From contig OY829543.1 in assembly GCA_963691705.1 (NCBI GenBank), forward strand, positions 50,820,564 to 50,884,563: 64,000 nt of DNA. The letters run 5' to 3'. Below the pieces are notes generated by a model. The model saw only the letters and a program-made list of their open reading frames with translations, ran no database searches and had not been told where the DNA came from. Numbering within the stretch: position 1 is the first letter of the stretch; the number at the start of each line of letters is the position of its first letter. This document shows positions 61,543 to 64,000 of the stretch, piece by piece. This DNA is from Viola odorata. Its lineage: Eukaryota; Streptophyta; Magnoliopsida; Malpighiales; Violaceae. Made by a program: the position numbers and the translations under genes.

Positions 61543-64000
61543 GATTTCGTTACAAATTGGGTTGTGTTTGATACAAAAATCAAGTTTTCCTTGGGAAAGA
61601 GAGAATTGGGTGCTGAGTTTTAAGATGGAATGGCGCAAAATGGGGGTTGAGTTTTTGTCTATATTAAAAAAGGGGGGGGGGTGGAGACCATCAATCTCTC
61701 AACTCTCTCACCTTATTGTTTTGTTTTTTGTTTTATTGGAGGAGTAGTGGCAGTAAAATATGATACCGTGTTTGCACGTAGTGATGAATTATATAATAAG
61801 TTGCTGATGATAAGAGTCATAAATACAATTTGAGGGATTAACAGTACGGTTGGTTGGCCGAAAAATTTAATACTCTCCTTCTTTGAAGTAAAAAATTCTG
61901 AGTTCAATCTTTATGTATAAAAAAAAGTCACTTCTTGAAAATACTTTACTTTTTAATTGATCAATACAAATATAATTAGTTACAATCAAGTACGTTAATT
62001 AGACATTGAAATCAGTTGATGTGGCAACATTTACAGGGAAGTGACTTCAAAGGGAAGCAGTTGATGTGGCAACATTCTTTCAGTTTCTAATCTTGTCAAA
62101 TGATATAAGCTTGTCTTAGAATTGAAGGGAAGAGAACATGATTAAAATTAAGCTCTGATGGGGACAGGATAGCAACTAGGATTTTTGGATTTGTTGTTTG
62201 ATGTTAGAAAACAGCAAGAAAATAGGGTTTGGTAGATCGGTTGTGGTGGTTGAATAATCATGTTGATGTTCCGTTTCTCTTGCAAATTATTGCCTGTGTG
62301 GGGGAGATGTGAGCTAAAGTTGTTGGAGGAGTCTATGTTTCGATACCAAACCTTCAATTTTTTTTTTAAGGCTTATTTGAATACTCCCTTCCCTATGTCC
62401 TTTTAATATTGAGGTTTACTGTTCATGCACGCATATCGAGGAAATAAAATGACGTACTATTTGACCTCAAAAAAATTTGTACTTTTTTTTCTAACGTACG
62501 TCCAACAAAAAATTGAGATTTTTTTAAGATCAAATAGTGCGTCATCCGGTTTCTTCAATATGCGTGCATGAACAATAAACGTCAAACAAAAAAAGACGGA
62601 TTATTAAATATTATCGTCCGTCGAACTTTTGAAAAAAACAATTATTTTAATATAATTATGCACCGTTGTAAAATTTACTTAAAAATAGACAATACTTTTA
62701 CCACCGTATACATTTTCGTAAAACCTTAATTTCCTTTAATAATACTTTTTTTTGGTGTGTAATCCTTTAATAATAGTAATGCGCGAGAAAGAGTATATTG
62801 TATATACAATACAATTACATGAATGTGCTGGCCTTGACGGGATTTTTTATTTTATTTGGTGGCTGCACTTTCTTGTCTGTTGTGTCATAAACTGTACAAT
62901 TTGGCAAGCCTGGCATTAGGTTTACCTACCTATGGACGATCTGGTTCAACTCATTTCTTTTTAAACCATCTAAAATCTTTTTATTAGATCGAACGAATTT
63001 AAATTCAAAACTTCTGAAATTTTTACAAATTCTTATATTTCTAAAAATTCAAACTCGAGACATTTAATTAAATAATTTTTTTTTAACCATCTCATGTGTG
63101 ACCTCGTTGGGTGGTCTCAACTCATTTTATAATGTAGCTTACTGGAAAGAAAGAAAAAAAACTCATTTTACAATGTAAGGCCTAACTGGCACGTTACTAT
63201 TATTTTAAAGGATATCTCGTTAGAGAATTTAAGATAGGCTCTAGGAAAAAACTATCTTCTCATGCATGAAAAAATATTGATAATTTATTCTTCATAATTT
63301 GGTTATTTTATTACATCATCCACATGTACGAAGCATAAATACGGATACGAGATATGAGATATAGATATATAAATATGGTAAACCGATACAATAAGATACG
63401 ATATGCTTGAGAATAAGTTATTTTCATATATTATTTTTGAATACAAATTTATTGTAAAATATATAATTATATTTCTCAAATATTCAAGATGTTGTAATAT
63501 AAAATATATAAAAAAACAAATATCATTTTATTAAACTCTAAAAATTATTTCATTTTTGAGGCAATAACATGTTTGTAATTCTTATTTTATAAAAAAAAAT
63601 GGACATAATTCCACTGCAAGAGAAAATTATAAATAATCAGTTTTTAGTTTGAAATAAACCAAAAAAAAAATTAGCATAAAACTCCAGCTCCATCATTTAA
63701 AGTGGAATTTGCCAAATCCGAGCAAAAGTTGAAACAACAATTGGCTTGCCAAGTGACTTTTTCTCAATTTCATCACGAATTTATGAATAAAATTTAAGTT
63801 GGATTTAAAAAATAAATAAAAAATTATGCTACTTTAGACCCAATAAACATTAATTATCGCCATTGCTTAGAACCATTTATCCATTTAACCGAGTATATAT
63901 ATAGGCTCATGTGTTTGCACTGCGAAGCGTAGCGTGGGGCACTTTTCTAGTAATTAACTAATAAGCAATTTCATAGTATTCTTTTCAATGTTATCCATGT
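61543..64000. other. Upstream of IRX15 and intergenic right end
   Basis: A C/T-poor promoter region with a G run at 61672-61680, then AT-rich intergenic sequence. Besides the hairpin MITE at 62388-62600, no gene or element is supported. Confidence 0.5.
62388..62600. mobile_element. Hairpin MITE, family unassigned
   Basis: Inverted arms pair over about 70 bp: the left contains TGTTCATGCACGCATAT and TGACGTACTATTTGA, the right its complement TCAAATAGTGCGTCA and ATATGCGTGCATGAACA. Flanking duplication not resolved. Confidence 0.65.

Overview
The window is nuclear DNA from a core eudicot plant. Genes are split by AT-rich introns with canonical GT..AG borders. It carries two plant-type MIKC MADS-box genes of the AGAMOUS/SEEDSTICK and AGL12 clades, a DUF579 xylan gene and plant lineages of LTR retrotransposon. 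The sequence alone does not fix the genus. All exon structures below were built by eye from splice sites, frame continuity and remembered family sequence, without alignments.

Layout. (1) 1-11432 is a retroelement cluster. A minus-strand Ty3/gypsy element of the Athila type has one 1577-residue gag-pol frame, a tRNA-Asp-type primer site and a 1588-bp LTR. It is inserted in the gag/protease frame of a second minus-strand Ty3/gypsy element, and a plus-strand LINE 3' end abuts that element's LTR. (2) 11701-17620 is a complete SEEDSTICK/AGL11-type (D-class ovule identity) MADS gene on the minus strand, with TATA box, GA-rich leader and leader intron. (3) 17621-27107 is mostly intergenic and rich in small mobile elements: a tandem TRIM retroelement, and a three-level nest in which a hAT-like foldback element made of inverted 20-bp minisatellites holds a second hAT-like element, which in turn holds a Stowaway MITE. 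(4) 27108-39670 carries a small single-pass membrane protein gene, translation factor eEF1B-gamma, a 12-oxophytodienoate-reductase-like gene, and a DUF7705-type secreted-protein pseudogene with three independent lesions. (5) 42296-46409 is an AGL12/XAL1 MADS gene with MITE-loaded introns. (6) 48489-53051 is a tail-to-tail pair of GDSL esterase/lipase genes. (7) 53052-55721 has two short LINE copies, each with a perfect target-site duplication. (8) 55722-61542 has two small genes of unknown function and an IRX15/IRX15-L (DUF579) xylan gene. (9) 61680-64000 is intergenic with one hairpin MITE.

The genes do not form a pathway; this is an ordinary gene-dense plant segment. STK and AGL12 act in ovules and in roots/flowering, IRX15 in secondary wall xylan, OPR in reduction of enones, and eEF1B-gamma in translation elongation. 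The most unusual parts are the mobile-element structures and the decayed DUF7705 gene.
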